Below are positions 44,455-54,684 of a DNA stretch of 64,000 nt, one piece after another (within the stretch, counting starts at the first letter, position 1; the number at the start of each line of letters is the position of its first letter). Made by a program: the position numbers and the translations under genes. This DNA is from Alteromonas profundi (GTDB taxonomy: Bacteria; Pseudomonadota; Gammaproteobacteria; Enterobacterales; Alteromonadaceae), in NCBI RefSeq assembly GCF_010500865.1, contig NZ_JAAAWN010000006.1, positions 114,719 through 178,718 on the forward strand, read 5' to 3'. The notes under the pieces were generated by a model. It saw only the letters and a list, made by a program, of their open reading frames with translations. It made no database searches and was not told the origin of the DNA.

Positions 44455-45075
44455 ATGTCGTATTACACCAAAGCAAAGTTCTCAATGAGCGCCCCAGATA
44501 TTCGTCATTTAAAAGATGATACTGGGATAGAAGTCGCATTTGCCGGGCGTTCAAACGCGGGAAAGTCAAGTGCGCTAAATACCCTAACACGTCAGAAAAA
44601 CTTGGCAAGAACCAGTAAGACACCAGGTCGAACGCAGCTAATTAATATTTTTGAATTAGAAGAAGACCGTCGTTTAGTGGATTTACCGGGGTATGGCTTT
44701 GCACAAGTGCCTATTGCCATGAAAAAGAAATGGCAGCAGTCATTAGGGGAGTATTTACAAAAACGCCAATCTTTGAAGGGGATTGTTGTGTTAATGGATA
44801 TTCGCCATCCATTTAAAGATCTTGACCAAGATCTTATTCACTGGGCCGTCGACTCTAATATTCCGGTATTAGCGTTACTGACCAAAGCCGATAAGCTAAA
44901 GTCGGGAAAACGTAAGGCTCAGCTACTTATGGCGCGAGAAGCTGCACTGGCTTTTATGGGCGATGTTACCGTACATACCTTTTCTTCGCTTAACCGACAT
45001 GGACTGCCCGAATTGGAAGGGGTATTAAACGGATGGTTACAGCTGGAGAAACCACAAGAACCAAGCGCTGAATAA
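44455..45075 (+). CDS. engB: Ribosome biogenesis GTP-binding protein EngB (YihA/YsxC)
   Basis: Essential GTPase for 50S ribosome assembly, 206 residues. G1 is [13 protein letters not shown]3 [12 protein letters not shown]4 [15 protein letters not shown] carries the switch I threonine. GGAGG lies about seven bases before the ATG. It sits between cytochrome c4 and spf/polA, the same neighbours as yihA in E. coli. Confidence 0.97.
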   Translation: MSYYTKAKFSMSAPDIRHLKDDTGIEVAFAGRSNAGKSSALNTLTRQKNLARTSKTPGRTQLINIFELEEDRRLVDLPGYGFAQVPIAMKKKWQQSLGEYLQKRQSLKGIVVLMDIRHPFKDLDQDLIHWAVDSNIPVLALLTKADKLKSGKRKAQLLMAREAALAFMGDVTVHTFSSLNRHGLPELEGVLNGWLQLEKPQEPSAE

Positions 45076-45078
45076 AAG

Positions 45079-45105
45079 AAAACCCCGCAAAAAAGGCGGG
45101 GCTTA
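45079..45105 (-). terminator. Terminator between engB and spf
   Basis: Stem CCCCGC (45083-45088) and GCGGGG (45096-45101), loop of seven bases. The long T-rich tail is on the minus side, so it chiefly stops leftward transcripts; it may also act on engB. Confidence 0.65.
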
Positions 45106-45279
45106 AAAGAGAGAAAACACATTAAAACCGTATATATAGAGCGCGCAATGGGGCGGGAGTTCAATAAAAAGTAAAAATATCTGAAAATAAATCTTAACTC
45201 TATGTTTTATAGGGGTTATTACTTTAGGTGTTCGCGCTATAGGTCGGAGCTTTTAATCGTTGCACACAAAATGAAGACA

Positions 45280-45352
45280 TAAAAAAACCCCGACAAATCT
45301 GTCGGGGTTAAAGCAAAGGTTTGAAAACAGCTTTCTCACCTCTGTACCCTAC
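45280..45352 (-). ncRNA. spf: Spot 42 small RNA
   Basis: Hfq-dependent regulator of carbon metabolism. On minus the transcript would start GTAGGGTACAGAGGT, identical over this stretch to the 5' end of E. coli Spot 42, and continue with a paired TTTTCAAACCTTT segment. It ends in a strong terminator with stem CCCCGAC/GTCGGGG (45288-45294 and 45301-45307) and seven T's. It is about 73 bases versus 109 in E. coli; the middle hairpin seems missing. Placement between polA and engB, in the polA direction, is conserved. A promoter is at 45360-45387. Confidence 0.92.
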
Positions 45353-45359
45353 GCGGGTA

Positions 45360-45387
45360 AGAGTACAACAAATGACGAAAAAGGCAA
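45360..45387 (-). promoter_or_regulatory. spf promoter
   Basis: On minus, TTGCCT (45387-45382) and TACTCT (45365-45360) are 16 bases apart, and the RNA start at 45352 lies eight bases downstream. I saw no clear CRP site, which controls spf in E. coli. Confidence 0.75.
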
Positions 45388-45463
45388 GTCTTTATGTAAT
45401 TTACTTACCGAATTTTCGTCATTTTCACTGTTAAAACCTAAAATACTGTAATCTAATTACCAA

Positions 45464-48253
45464 TTAGTGCGCTTCATCCCAGTTTTTTCCAACCCCAGCT
45501 TCAACAACTAAGGGAACGTTTAATACTGCCGCCTGTTCCATTAAGCTTACAATATTGCGCATATGTTCCTCTACATGGGCTTCTTTAATCTCAAATACCA
45601 GCTCATCGTGCACCTGCATCATCATTGTCACTTCATCAGAAACCGAGGTAGTGATCCAATCATCAACCTTAATCATCGCCATCTTTATAATGTCGGCAGC
45701 CGTTCCCTGCATAGGTGCGTTAATGGCTGCGCGCTCAGCGCCTTTTCTGCGAGCCCCATTGCTTGCTTTAATATCGGGCAAATAAAGGCGACGACCGAAT
45801 ACAGTTTCTACGTAGCCCTTTTCTTTCGCGACTTCCCGCGACCTATCCATATACTCAAGCACACCAGGGTAGCGCTCGAAGTAAAGATCCATATATTTTT
45901 GCGCTTCATGACGTGGGATATTAAGTTGCTTAGCAAGGCCAAACGCACTCATGCCGTAAATCAGACCAAAGTTAATGGCCTTAGCACTACGACGCTGATC
46001 ACTACTAACGTCTTCAAGGCTAACCCCAAAAACTTCACTTGCGGTAGCCTTATGCACGTCTTTACCCTGCGCAAAGGCGTCTAGCAAACCTTTATCACCA
46101 GACAAATGAGCCATAATTCTTAGTTCAATCTGCGAGTAATCTGCAGCTACAAATTTGTAGCCATCTCGTGGTACAAATGCTTGTCGAACGCGGCGGCCTG
46201 CTTCGTTACGAATTGGAATGTTCTGTAAATTAGGGTCGGTAGACGATAACCGGCCTGTCGCCGTCACCGCTTGATGATAAGACGTATGTACCCGCCCAGT
46301 GCGATGATTGATCATCTTAGGCAGTTTATCTGTGTAAGTGTTCTTTAGTTTCGTTAACCCACGGTACTCCATAATTTTATGTGCAATACTGTAGTCAAGC
46401 GCGAGTTCTTGCAGCACATCTTCTGAGGTAGAGGGCGCGCCTTTAGGCGTCTTCTTAATAATAGGCAAAGCCATTTTTTCAAATAAAACATGCTGAAGCT
46501 GTTTAGTAGAACCAAGGTTAAAGGCTTCACCGGCTTCTTCATGTACTTCTTTTTCAAGCTCTGAAATACGGGTAGCCAAATCTTGGCTTTGTTGGGCAAG
46601 TTGTTGGCTATCTATTAATACACCTTGTTGCTCCATACGTGCCAATACATTGGCCAGAGGTACTTCAACATCAATTAATAACTGTTTAAGTTCTTCGATG
46701 TTATTGAGTTTCTCCCATAGCACCTTATGTAAGCGTAGGGTGATATCAGCATCCTCGGCGGCATAAGGGCCAGCCTCAGCTAAATCAATCTGATTAAAGG
46801 TAAGTTGCTTTGCGCCTTTTCCTGCTATGTCCTCAAAGTGAATTGTCTTGTGGCCTAAATAAGACAGCGCTAATGAGTCCATATCGTGGCGTTGTGCGGT
46901 ACTGTTTAACACATAGCTTTCAAGCATGGTGTCAAACCCAATTCCGTCAAGTGTTATACCGTAATTCGCCAGTACGTTCTTATCGTACTTAATATGTTGC
47001 CCTACCTTAAGGTGTTTTTTCGACTCTAAAATAGGTTTTAATGCAGAAAGTACTCTATCCCGATCTAGCTGTTCAGGCGCGCCAGGGTAATCATGAGCAA
47101 CGGGCACGTAAGCAGCTATTCCTGGTTCGATACAAAATGAGATACCTACCAGTTCAGCATCCATATAGTTAAGGCTGGTAGTTTCAGTATCAACCGCGAA
47201 CAGCGCGGCCTTATTTAACTTTTCCACCCACTGATCAAACTGCTTCTCGTCAAGCACAACTTCATAGGCCGACTTATCAATAGTCAAAGCGGTAGGGCTA
47301 TCGCTACTATCTTCATTTTGCTTGCTTGCGTCACTGCTATCGCTGTCATTGCTATCACCAGCGCCTGTGAGTAATGCGCTAACTTCACTATGCCAGCGTT
47401 TGAACTCATACTCGGCGAATAAGCGTTGAAGTTGTTGATTGTCTGGGGTCTTGGGACGAAGTGCATCAATTTCGTAATCAATGTCTAAGTCGATGCTAAT
47501 GGTAGCTAGTGTATAGGAAAGGCGAGCCTGCTCTTCGTATTCTTGCATCTTAGCGGCCATGGATTTACTTCCACGAAACGATAGATCAGCAATGCTATCG
47601 AGATTTTCATAAATAGCATCGATGCCGCCAATGCCATTTAATAGCGCTTGAGCGCTTTTGTCGCCTACGCCTGGAACGCCAGGAATATTGTCTACTTTGT
47701 CGCCTTTAAGCGCGAGAAAATCAATCACCAATTCTGGCGGGATACCAAACTTAGTATTAACACCCTCTATGTCCATGATCTGGTTTGTCATGGTATTGAT
47801 TAAGGTAACATTCTCATTAACCAGCTGTGCCATATCTTTATCGCCGGTGCTGATCAGCGTATCAATACCATGTTCGGTAGCACGACAGGCTAAGGTTCCG
47901 ATAACATCATCAGCTTCAACACCCGGTTCAACAATAACCGGTAAGCCCATGGCTTTAATAATAGTGTGTAGTGGTTCTATTTGGCTGCGCAACTCTTCCG
48001 GCATAGCCGGACGGTTCGCCTTATATTCTTTATAGATCTCATCGCGAAAGGTTTTCCCTTTGGCATCGAAAATAACGGCCATATGGGTGGGGTTATATTG
48101 CTTAATCAAACTTTTAAGCATATTAACTACGCCATAAATAGCGCCAGTGTCTTGACCTTTCGAGTTAGTGAGGGGGGGTAAACCATGAAAGGCTCTAAAT
48201 AGATAAGAGGATCCATCTACGAGTATAAAAGGGGGCTTTTTTGAATCTGTCAT
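45464..48253 (-). CDS. polA: DNA polymerase I
   Basis: Repair and Okazaki-fragment polymerase, 929 residues from the ATG at 48253 (TDSKKPPFILVDGSSYLFRA is the normal start; the frame opens 17 codons earlier at 48304, and another ATG lies at 48271). The 5' nuclease domain has GVEADDVIGTLA. A Ser/Asp-rich linker near residue 310 precedes the 3'-5' exonuclease domain with FAVDTETTSLNYMDAELVG, apparently intact. The polymerase domain has DYSQIELRIMAHLSGD, RRSAKAINFGLIYGMSA and MMQVHDELVFE. Confidence 0.97.
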   Translation of the reverse strand: MTDSKKPPFILVDGSSYLFRAFHGLPPLTNSKGQDTGAIYGVVNMLKSLIKQYNPTHMAVIFDAKGKTFRDEIYKEYKANRPAMPEELRSQIEPLHTIIKAMGLPVIVEPGVEADDVIGTLACRATEHGIDTLISTGDKDMAQLVNENVTLINTMTNQIMDIEGVNTKFGIPPELVIDFLALKGDKVDNIPGVPGVGDKSAQALLNGIGGIDAIYENLDSIADLSFRGSKSMAAKMQEYEEQARLSYTLATISIDLDIDYEIDALRPKTPDNQQLQRLFAEYEFKRWHSEVSALLTGAGDSNDSDSSDASKQNEDSSDSPTALTIDKSAYEVVLDEKQFDQWVEKLNKAALFAVDTETTSLNYMDAELVGISFCIEPGIAAYVPVAHDYPGAPEQLDRDRVLSALKPILESKKHLKVGQHIKYDKNVLANYGITLDGIGFDTMLESYVLNSTAQRHDMDSLALSYLGHKTIHFEDIAGKGAKQLTFNQIDLAEAGPYAAEDADITLRLHKVLWEKLNNIEELKQLLIDVEVPLANVLARMEQQGVLIDSQQLAQQSQDLATRISELEKEVHEEAGEAFNLGSTKQLQHVLFEKMALPIIKKTPKGAPSTSEDVLQELALDYSIAHKIMEYRGLTKLKNTYTDKLPKMINHRTGRVHTSYHQAVTATGRLSSTDPNLQNIPIRNEAGRRVRQAFVPRDGYKFVAADYSQIELRIMAHLSGDKGLLDAFAQGKDVHKATASEVFGVSLEDVSSDQRRSAKAINFGLIYGMSAFGLAKQLNIPRHEAQKYMDLYFERYPGVLEYMDRSREVAKEKGYVETVFGRRLYLPDIKASNGARRKGAERAAINAPMQGTAADIIKMAMIKVDDWITTSVSDEVTMMMQVHDELVFEIKEAHVEEHMRNIVSLMEQAAVLNVPLVVEAGVGKNWDEAH

Positions 48254-48304
48254 CGCCGTGCTATTTACCATGCTTAGAATGAGTCGCAAGGATGCCACAG
48301 GCAA

Positions 48305-48510
48305 GGCTTGATCGCCATAGAACGAGAAAAGATTAATATGATCTTGTGCTGTGGATAAGTTTGTGATCTATAGGCGCAGACATGCTGATCATCACGATCT
48401 TTGTCAAGGGAAAGATCATGCTCTAAGTCTTAGAAAATAGGGGCAGTAAACGCAGCTCCTCGGTTTACCTCGTTGCAACACTAACTTCCATAAAGTGTGG
48501 ATAACTTGGT
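48305..48510. promoter_or_regulatory. DnaA-box and GATC cluster upstream of polA
   Basis: The polA-elbB gap (48254-48664) holds no gene. It carries two perfect DnaA boxes TGTGGATAA (TTATCCACA on minus) at 48350-48358 and 48496-48504, and six GATC sites between about 48309 and 48420. It may control polA or titrate DnaA. The promoters of polA and elbB were not assigned with confidence. Confidence 0.65.
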
Positions 48511-48664
48511 GTATGGGTTTTTTTAGGTTAACCCAACTGGTCGAATAATGTAGCATAAGAAATTAGCAATACAGCACGTATTATTAAGATTTTTTTTTAT
48601 ACTATTGACTGTTTTATAGCCAAAATAAGCATAAGTCAGTTTTTTAAAGGTCTAGGGAGTCATG

Positions 48665-49318
48665 ATGAAAAAAGTAGCAGTAATTTTAAGCGGCAGTGGC
48701 GTTTTTGACGGAACGGAACTGCATGAAGCCGTACTCACGTTACTTGCCATTGAACAGGCTGGCGCATCTTATCAATGTTTTGCACCGAATAAGCCTCAGC
48801 TGCATGTTATTAACCACCTTACTGGTGAAGTGGCAGAAAATGAAACACGGAATGTACTGGTAGAGTCGGCGCGCATTGCCAGAGGAGATATTAAACCTGT
48901 CACCGAATGTGATAGCGCAGACTTCGACTATCTTATTTTACCGGGTGGTTTTGGTGCAGCTAAGAATTTATGTACGTTTGCAGTAGAGGGTGAAAATAGC
49001 CAACCTGACGAAGAGGTTTTGGCTGTGTGTAAAGCTTTTGCGAAAGCTAAAAAGCCTGCAGCGTATGCGTGTATTTCACCCGCGCTGGCAGTGAGTGTGT
49101 ACGATAAAGGGGTTAGACTAACTATTGGTAACGATGAAGACACGGCTACCGCCATTAATGCAATGGGCGCAAGCCACGTAAATTGCAACGTCGATGAAGT
49201 GGTAGTGGATAATGACGCTAAACTCGTTACAACTCCAGCGTACATGTTGGCGCAAAATATATCGCAAGCCCATGCGAGCATCAGCAAGATGGTTGAGACA
49301 GTACTTTCAATGAAATAG
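48665..49318 (+). CDS. elbB: ElbB/ES1 family DJ-1-like protein
   Basis: DJ-1/PfpI-superfamily protein, 217 residues, called isoprenoid biosynthesis protein or glyoxalase ElbB. KKVAVILSGSGVFDGTELHE and VINHLTGE, then ILPGGFGAAKNLCTFA match E. coli ElbB closely. Two adjacent ATGs (48662 and 48665) follow AGGGAG; the second matches the family start. The superfamily nucleophile cysteine region is AYACISPAL. Biological role is not firmly known. Confidence 0.93.
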   Translation: MKKVAVILSGSGVFDGTELHEAVLTLLAIEQAGASYQCFAPNKPQLHVINHLTGEVAENETRNVLVESARIARGDIKPVTECDSADFDYLILPGGFGAAKNLCTFAVEGENSQPDEEVLAVCKAFAKAKKPAAYACISPALAVSVYDKGVRLTIGNDEDTATAINAMGASHVNCNVDEVVVDNDAKLVTTPAYMLAQNISQAHASISKMVETVLSMK

Positions 49319-49447
49319 GTAATAGGGGCAAGTTGGGTTTTCCCTCTTGCCATTATCGCCTTATAATCAAGCTCAGAACAGGCAATTGACGTCCAAAACG
49401 CGCCGGTAAAGTAGCGGGTTTAATAATAACAAAAGGCATAGAGAAGC

Positions 49448-50899
49448 ATGCACTACCGTGCGATTGTACGTATTTTAGGGTTACTGATTGCGCTATTTAG
49501 CGTAACCATGATACCACCAGCGATTGTTTCACTTATTTATCAAGATGGCAGTGGCTTGCCATTTACGCTTGCTTTTTTTCTCTGCGTTTTTGGCGGGCTT
49601 GCACTTTGGTATCCCAACCGCGCGGAAAAACAAGACCTTCGCGCCCGTGAAGGGTTTCTTATCGTTGCGCTGTTTTGGTCTGTACTGGCCAGTGTAGGTG
49701 CAATACCGCTGATATTGTTAGAACAGCCCACAATGACAGTGACTGACGCATTTTTCGAGTCTTTCTCTGGCTTAACTACCACGGGGGCTACCGTCATTGA
49801 AGGTATCGACTTTCTACCTCACTCGGTGCAATTTTACCGCCAACAGCTTCAATGGCTCGGTGGTATGGGTATCATCGTATTGGCGGTGGCGATACTTCCC
49901 ATTTTAGGAGTGGGGGGCATGCAGCTGTATCGAGCAGAAACACCAGGCCCGGTGAAAGACAACAAAATGACACCGCGTATTGCCGATACAGCAAAACACT
50001 TGTGGTACATTTATTTGTCGCTAACTATTGCCTGTGCGGGTGCCTATTGGCTATCGGGTATGCACCTGTTTGATGCTATTTGCCATTCGTTTTCTACCGT
50101 TGCCATTGGTGGCTTTTCTACCCATGATGCAAGTTTAGGCTATTACAATAGTCCACTGGTCAACGTGGTTTGCACGGTCTTTCTTCTTATTGCGGCATTA
50201 AATTTTTCTCTGCACTATGCCGCTGTAAGTTCGCGCTCGGTAAAAGGTTACTTTAAAGATCCTGAATTTAAAGCGTTCTTCTTTATTCAAGCAACACTGA
50301 TAATTATTTGTTTTTTGGTATTGGTTCTGTCTGATTACTATGCGTCTGCAGAGACAGCTTTCGATCAAGCAATGATTCAAGCCGTATCTATAAGTACCAC
50401 CGCCGGCTTTGCCACCACCGACTTCTCTGTGTGGCCTACCTTCTTACCTATTTTACTTATCTTTTCGAGTTTTATTGGGGGGTGTGCCAGTTCCACCGGT
50501 GGAGGTTTAAAAGTAGTTCGGGTTTGCTTATTGTTCTTACAAGGTAAGCGGGAAGTCGATAGGCTTATTCACCCTAAAGCCGTGTATGCAGTTAAGCTTG
50601 GCGAGCGGGCTATGCCTGATAGAGTAGTGGAAGCGGTATGGGGCTTTTTCTCTGCTTACGCGGTTGTATTTGTAGTAATTATGGTGAGCCTTATAGCCAC
50701 CGGTTTAGACAACTTAAGTGCGTTTACCGCCACAGCCGCTATGCTTAATAACTTAGGCCCGGGCCTTGGAACTGTGGCGTCAAACTATGCCGAAGTAACC
50801 GATGCAGGTAAATGGATTTTAGTGGTAGGAATGGTCTTTGGCCGTTTAGAAGTATTTTCTTTACTGGTCTTGTTTTCGCCTACCTTCTGGCGTAGTTAA
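49448..50899 (+). CDS. trkH: Potassium uptake protein TrkH
   Basis: Membrane subunit of the Trk potassium system, 483 residues, same length as E. coli TrkH. It has four pore-loop repeats: SGLTTTGATVIEG, STVAIGGFSTHD, STTAGFATTDF and TAAMLNNLGPG, which line the filter. It partners TrkA, encoded convergently at 50987-52366. A short direct-repeat array follows its stop codon. Confidence 0.97.
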   Translation: MHYRAIVRILGLLIALFSVTMIPPAIVSLIYQDGSGLPFTLAFFLCVFGGLALWYPNRAEKQDLRAREGFLIVALFWSVLASVGAIPLILLEQPTMTVTDAFFESFSGLTTTGATVIEGIDFLPHSVQFYRQQLQWLGGMGIIVLAVAILPILGVGGMQLYRAETPGPVKDNKMTPRIADTAKHLWYIYLSLTIACAGAYWLSGMHLFDAICHSFSTVAIGGFSTHDASLGYYNSPLVNVVCTVFLLIAALNFSLHYAAVSSRSVKGYFKDPEFKAFFFIQATLIIICFLVLVLSDYYASAETAFDQAMIQAVSISTTAGFATTDFSVWPTFLPILLIFSSFIGGCASSTGGGLKVVRVCLLFLQGKREVDRLIHPKAVYAVKLGERAMPDRVVEAVWGFFSAYAVVFVVIMVSLIATGLDNLSAFTATAAMLNNLGPGLGTVASNYAEVTDAGKWILVVGMVFGRLEVFSLLVLFSPTFWRS

Positions 50900-50950
50900 G
50901 CCCTTAGCTGGGTGTGTGTAGCCCTTAGCTGGGTGTAGCCCTTAGCGGGA
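50899..50950. repeat. Short direct repeats between trkH and trkA
   Basis: The unit AGCCCTTAGCTGGGTGT occurs at 50899-50915 and 50920-50936, and a truncated copy AGCCCTTAGC at 50937-50946. The first unit includes the last base of the trkH stop codon. Looks like slippage expansion in the convergent spacer. Confidence 0.85.
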
Positions 50951-50986
50951 CTTTACATAGCCATCGATGGTTATTTGCCTAATAGG

Positions 50987-52366
50987 CTATCCGAAAAAGA
51001 ATGCGCTTGGCTGGAAAAGCTTTTCTACATCACTAATGTACTTTTTATCAACGAGGAAAAGTATAATGTGATCGTTGGCTTCAATTTTAGTATCACTGTG
51101 AGCAATAATTACTTGGTCGTCGCGCACCACAGCACCAATTGTTGTGCCTGGTGGCAGCTTGATATCTCCTATTTGGCGGCCCACAACCTTTGATGTATTT
51201 TCATCGCCGTGGGCAATAGCTTCTATCGCTTCTGCAGCACCTCTGCGCAATGAGTAAACATTAACAATATCTCCGCGCCTTACATGGGTGAGTAGGGCAG
51301 ATATAGTGGCTTGTTGAGGTGAAAACGCAATATCAATTTCACCGCCTTGAACAAGATCTACATACGCACTGCGCTGAATGAGCACCATCGCCTTCTGCGC
51401 ACCCATTCGTTTGGCAAGCATGGCCGACATAATATTCGCTTCATCATCGTTAGTCACGGCGATAAAGGCGTCTACTTGCTCAACGTTTTCTTCGCTTAAT
51501 AATTCTGGGTCGGAGGCATCGCCACTAAAAACAATGGTTTTGTCTAGATGGGCCGATAGGTATTTTGCCCGTTCATGGCTATATTCAATAAGCTTTACAT
51601 TGTGTTTATGCTCAAGCTTTTTCGCTAAACCTGCGCCAATAAGACCGCCGCCGGCAATCATAATGCGCTTATAGCTAGACTCTAGTTTCTGTAGTTCACT
51701 CATCACCGCTCGAATATGCTTAGTGGCGGCGATAAAAAACACTTCGTCGTCGGCTTCAATTACGGTAGTACCTAACGGGCGGATAGGGCGGCCACGGCGA
51801 TAGATCGCAGCAACGCGGGTTTCGACATTTGGCATATGATCTTTCAGCGCTGAAAGCGCATGGCCGACCAATAACCCACCGTAATAAGCTTTAACAGCCA
51901 CTAAGCTTGCTTTACCGTCAGCGAACTCAACTACCTGCAGCGCGCCCGGGTAATCAATCAAGCGTTTAATCGCTTTGGTTACCAGTTGTTCAGGGGCAAT
52001 AATATGATCAACAGGAATGTCTTGCTGTTTATAAAGCTGCTTTTGATAAATAATGTACTGTTCAGAGCGAACTCGAGCTATTTTCGTCGGTGTTTTAAAT
52101 AAGCTAAACGCCACTTGGCACGCGAGCATGTTACTTTCATCGCTATTGGTAACAGCGATAAGCATATCGGCATCTTCGGCACCTGCTTTGCGAAGTACAT
52201 CTGGGTGAGAGCCTACCCCTGTAACTACCTGTAAATCCAACCTGTCTTGCAGCGCGCGAAGCGTTATTGGATCTGAGTCAATAACAGTGATTTCGTTTTT
52301 CTCGCCTACTAGGTTTTCCGCTAGGGTTCCACCTACTTGGCCAGCGCCCAAAATGATGATTTTCAT
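50987..52366 (-). CDS. trkA: Trk potassium system NAD-binding regulator TrkA
   Basis: Cytoplasmic gating subunit of TrkH, 459 residues with two RCK-type halves. The NAD-binding loops are [15 protein letters not shown] at residues 4-18 and [15 protein letters not shown] in the middle, each followed by a regulatory TrkA_C domain. Last gene of the minus group def-fmt-rsmB-trkA, a conserved arrangement. Confidence 0.97.
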   Translation of the reverse strand: MKIIILGAGQVGGTLAENLVGEKNEITVIDSDPITLRALQDRLDLQVVTGVGSHPDVLRKAGAEDADMLIAVTNSDESNMLACQVAFSLFKTPTKIARVRSEQYIIYQKQLYKQQDIPVDHIIAPEQLVTKAIKRLIDYPGALQVVEFADGKASLVAVKAYYGGLLVGHALSALKDHMPNVETRVAAIYRRGRPIRPLGTTVIEADDEVFFIAATKHIRAVMSELQKLESSYKRIMIAGGGLIGAGLAKKLEHKHNVKLIEYSHERAKYLSAHLDKTIVFSGDASDPELLSEENVEQVDAFIAVTNDDEANIMSAMLAKRMGAQKAMVLIQRSAYVDLVQGGEIDIAFSPQQATISALLTHVRRGDIVNVYSLRRGAAEAIEAIAHGDENTSKVVGRQIGDIKLPPGTTIGAVVRDDQVIIAHSDTKIEANDHIILFLVDKKYISDVEKLFQPSAFFFG

Positions 52367-52388
52367 CGATGTTTATGTGCCTTTTGCT

Positions 52389-53711
52389 TTATTCGCCCGC
52401 CGACTTTACCAGTCTCGCATAATAGAAACCATCCATTTGTTGCTCGCCTGGCAATATTTGACGGCCGGGATTTTCAATCGTTTCTGTTTTAACAATTGGG
52501 CTAAGCGAAGCGTCGTCCGTGGACGCTAAAAATGTACGAATTTGTTGTTTATTTTCCTGCGGTAATATGGAGCAGGTGGCATACAATAACGTACCCCCAG
52601 GCTTTAAAATTGTCCACAGTGCATGCAAGATAGTTTGTTGCAGAGCAGCAAGGTTTTCGATGTCAGTCGACTTCCTTAGCCAGCGAATATCTGGATGACG
52701 ACGAATAACGCCCGTGGCCGAGCACGGCGCATCTAACAATATGCGGTCAAATTGCTCGCCATCCCACCACTCACTTGGGTTGGCCGCATCGCCCTGTTTT
52801 ATAACCGGAGCATGTCCAAGGCGTTGCATGTTTTCATCTACTCTTTTTAGGCGCTGGCCGTCGGCATCAAGGGCTAAACAATGTGCGATACCCGGAGTAC
52901 GTTCAATAATGTGGCCAGTTTTTCCACCCGGAGCTGCGCAACAATCTAACACTCGCTCATTATCTTTTGCCCCTAAATAGTGGGCAGCTAGCTGTGCAGC
53001 GCCATCTTGTACGGCAAAATAGCCGTCGCTAAAACCAGGTAGCCCAGTTACCTCTTCGCGTTTTTCGAGTATAAGGCCATCTGCGTGCTCTTTACTTAGC
53101 GAATAAGCAATCTTCGCTTCATCTAGCATAGCCGTATACTGTTGCAGTGACACTTTGCGGCGGTTTACCCGCAGCCAAATAGGCGCCATGGCGTTCGTTG
53201 CGCTGCGTACGTCATCGGCCCCCGCTTCATAGGCGTTATCAATGGCTTTATACAGCCACTTTGGCAGGCCACTGTTGATTATGGGGTTATCTATCGGTGC
53301 GTCGACAAGCGACTGACGCGTGAAGTTACGAAGTACTGCATTTACTAGCCCTTTTAATGCGGTACCGCCTAAATAGGGCGCGGCATTTACGGTTTCACCT
53401 ACCGCTGCGTGTTGGCTCACTCGGGAAAATGCCAGCTGATATAGGCCCAGCATAATAAGATGCTCAATAATTTTTTTATTGCCCTTAAGCGGGTTATCAA
53501 GCAGCGTGCGTAGCCAATGTTGCAATAGTGGCAAGCGGCGCATTACCCCTAGTGACATTTCTTGAATCCAAGCATTGTCCCGTGGGTTATGGCGTCGCTG
53601 AACGCGTTCTAAACAATCTCTTGAAGACTTACCATTCTCGAGAATTTGGTATATTACCCACGCGCAATCTGCGCGTAGGTTTTTTTGTTTTGGAAGAGGT
53701 GTGGGTTTCAA
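52389..53711 (-). CDS. rsmB: 16S rRNA m5C967 methyltransferase
   Basis: SAM-dependent rRNA cytosine-5 methyltransferase, 440 residues. The N-terminal NusB-like domain fills about residues 10-140. The catalytic domain has LDCCAAPGGKTGHI, DAPCSATGVIRRHPDIRW and LLYATCSILPQEN, the last holding the catalytic cysteine. Starts two bases after fmt. Confidence 0.97.
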   Translation of the reverse strand: MKPTPLPKQKNLRADCAWVIYQILENGKSSRDCLERVQRRHNPRDNAWIQEMSLGVMRRLPLLQHWLRTLLDNPLKGNKKIIEHLIMLGLYQLAFSRVSQHAAVGETVNAAPYLGGTALKGLVNAVLRNFTRQSLVDAPIDNPIINSGLPKWLYKAIDNAYEAGADDVRSATNAMAPIWLRVNRRKVSLQQYTAMLDEAKIAYSLSKEHADGLILEKREEVTGLPGFSDGYFAVQDGAAQLAAHYLGAKDNERVLDCCAAPGGKTGHIIERTPGIAHCLALDADGQRLKRVDENMQRLGHAPVIKQGDAANPSEWWDGEQFDRILLDAPCSATGVIRRHPDIRWLRKSTDIENLAALQQTILHALWTILKPGGTLLYATCSILPQENKQQIRTFLASTDDASLSPIVKTETIENPGRQILPGEQQMDGFYYARLVKSAGE

Positions 53712-53713
53712 AG

Positions 53714-54667
53714 TTATTCCGAAGTGGCAAGAGAAGTACCAGGGGTGAACCAGGCCTGACGCGCATTAACCACATCAGCCGCTGGCAGCGCTTTTTTACC
53801 GGGTATTTGTAAGCTATTTATGCGTAATCCGCCATCGCCAGTAGCAACAACAATGCCCTGCTTATCTGCCTGAACAATAGTACCTGGCTGGTGGGTTGAA
53901 GGAAAATCGGCGAGCGTTTGTGCCGACCAAATCTTAATGTTTTGACCCTCTATTTGAGTCCAAGCTACAGGCCATGGATTAAAGGCACGAATATTTCGCT
54001 CTATCTGAACCGCGCTATCTGTCCAATTGATAAAGGCTTCTTCTTTAGAGAGCTTTTTAGCATAGGTTGCTTCATCGTTATTTTGTGGTGTAGGGGTTAT
54101 AGCATGAATGTTATTCACCACATGAAGCAATGCTGTTGGGCCAAGTTCAGCGAGTTTGTCATAGAGGGAAGCGCTAGTATCACAATGGGTAATAGGAATA
54201 GACGCCACGTGCAACATATCGCCTGTGTCTAATCCTTCATCCATCTGCATGATAGTCACCCCAGTTTCGCTGTCGCCTGCCCAGATCGCTCGTTGTATAG
54301 GCGCAGCACCACGCCACTTTGGTAAGATAGACCCATGTACATTCAAGCAGCCCAAGCGTGGGGCCGCTAATACCGTTTTAGGCAATATTAGGCCGTAGGC
54401 CACTACTATCATTATGTCAGCGTTTAATTCAGCTAGCGCATGTTGCGCATCGTCGTCTCTAAGCGAACTAGGCTGATATACGGGAATGTTGTGTTGTAGC
54501 GCTACGTTTTTTACTGGGCTAGGAGTAAGTTTTTTACCACGACCGGCGGGGCGGTCGGGCTGAGTATAGGCTGCTATAACTTTATGCTCACTATTTATAA
54601 GTGCGCCAAGGTGTTTGGCTGCAAAGTCGGGAGTACCAGCGAAAATAATACGTAATGGTGTTGTCAC
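53714..54667 (-). CDS. fmt: Methionyl-tRNA formyltransferase
   Basis: Adds a formyl group to initiator methionyl-tRNA, 317 residues. The N-terminal catalytic domain has [32 protein letters not shown] and [20 protein letters not shown] with the Asn-His-Asp catalytic set. The C-terminal tRNA-binding domain begins about residue 205. Directly follows def. Confidence 0.98.
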   Translation of the reverse strand: MTTPLRIIFAGTPDFAAKHLGALINSEHKVIAAYTQPDRPAGRGKKLTPSPVKNVALQHNIPVYQPSSLRDDDAQHALAELNADIMIVVAYGLILPKTVLAAPRLGCLNVHGSILPKWRGAAPIQRAIWAGDSETGVTIMQMDEGLDTGDMLHVASIPITHCDTSASLYDKLAELGPTALLHVVNNIHAITPTPQNNDEATYAKKLSKEEAFINWTDSAVQIERNIRAFNPWPVAWTQIEGQNIKIWSAQTLADFPSTHQPGTIVQADKQGIVVATGDGGLRINSLQIPGKKALPAADVVNARQAWFTPGTSLATSE

Positions 54668-54684
54668 AGATAACCTTTATGTCG

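Noticed and set aside
45109..45279. Possible small gene between engB and spf
   Set aside because: AT-rich stretch with no frame, promoter pair or hairpin beyond the listed terminator.
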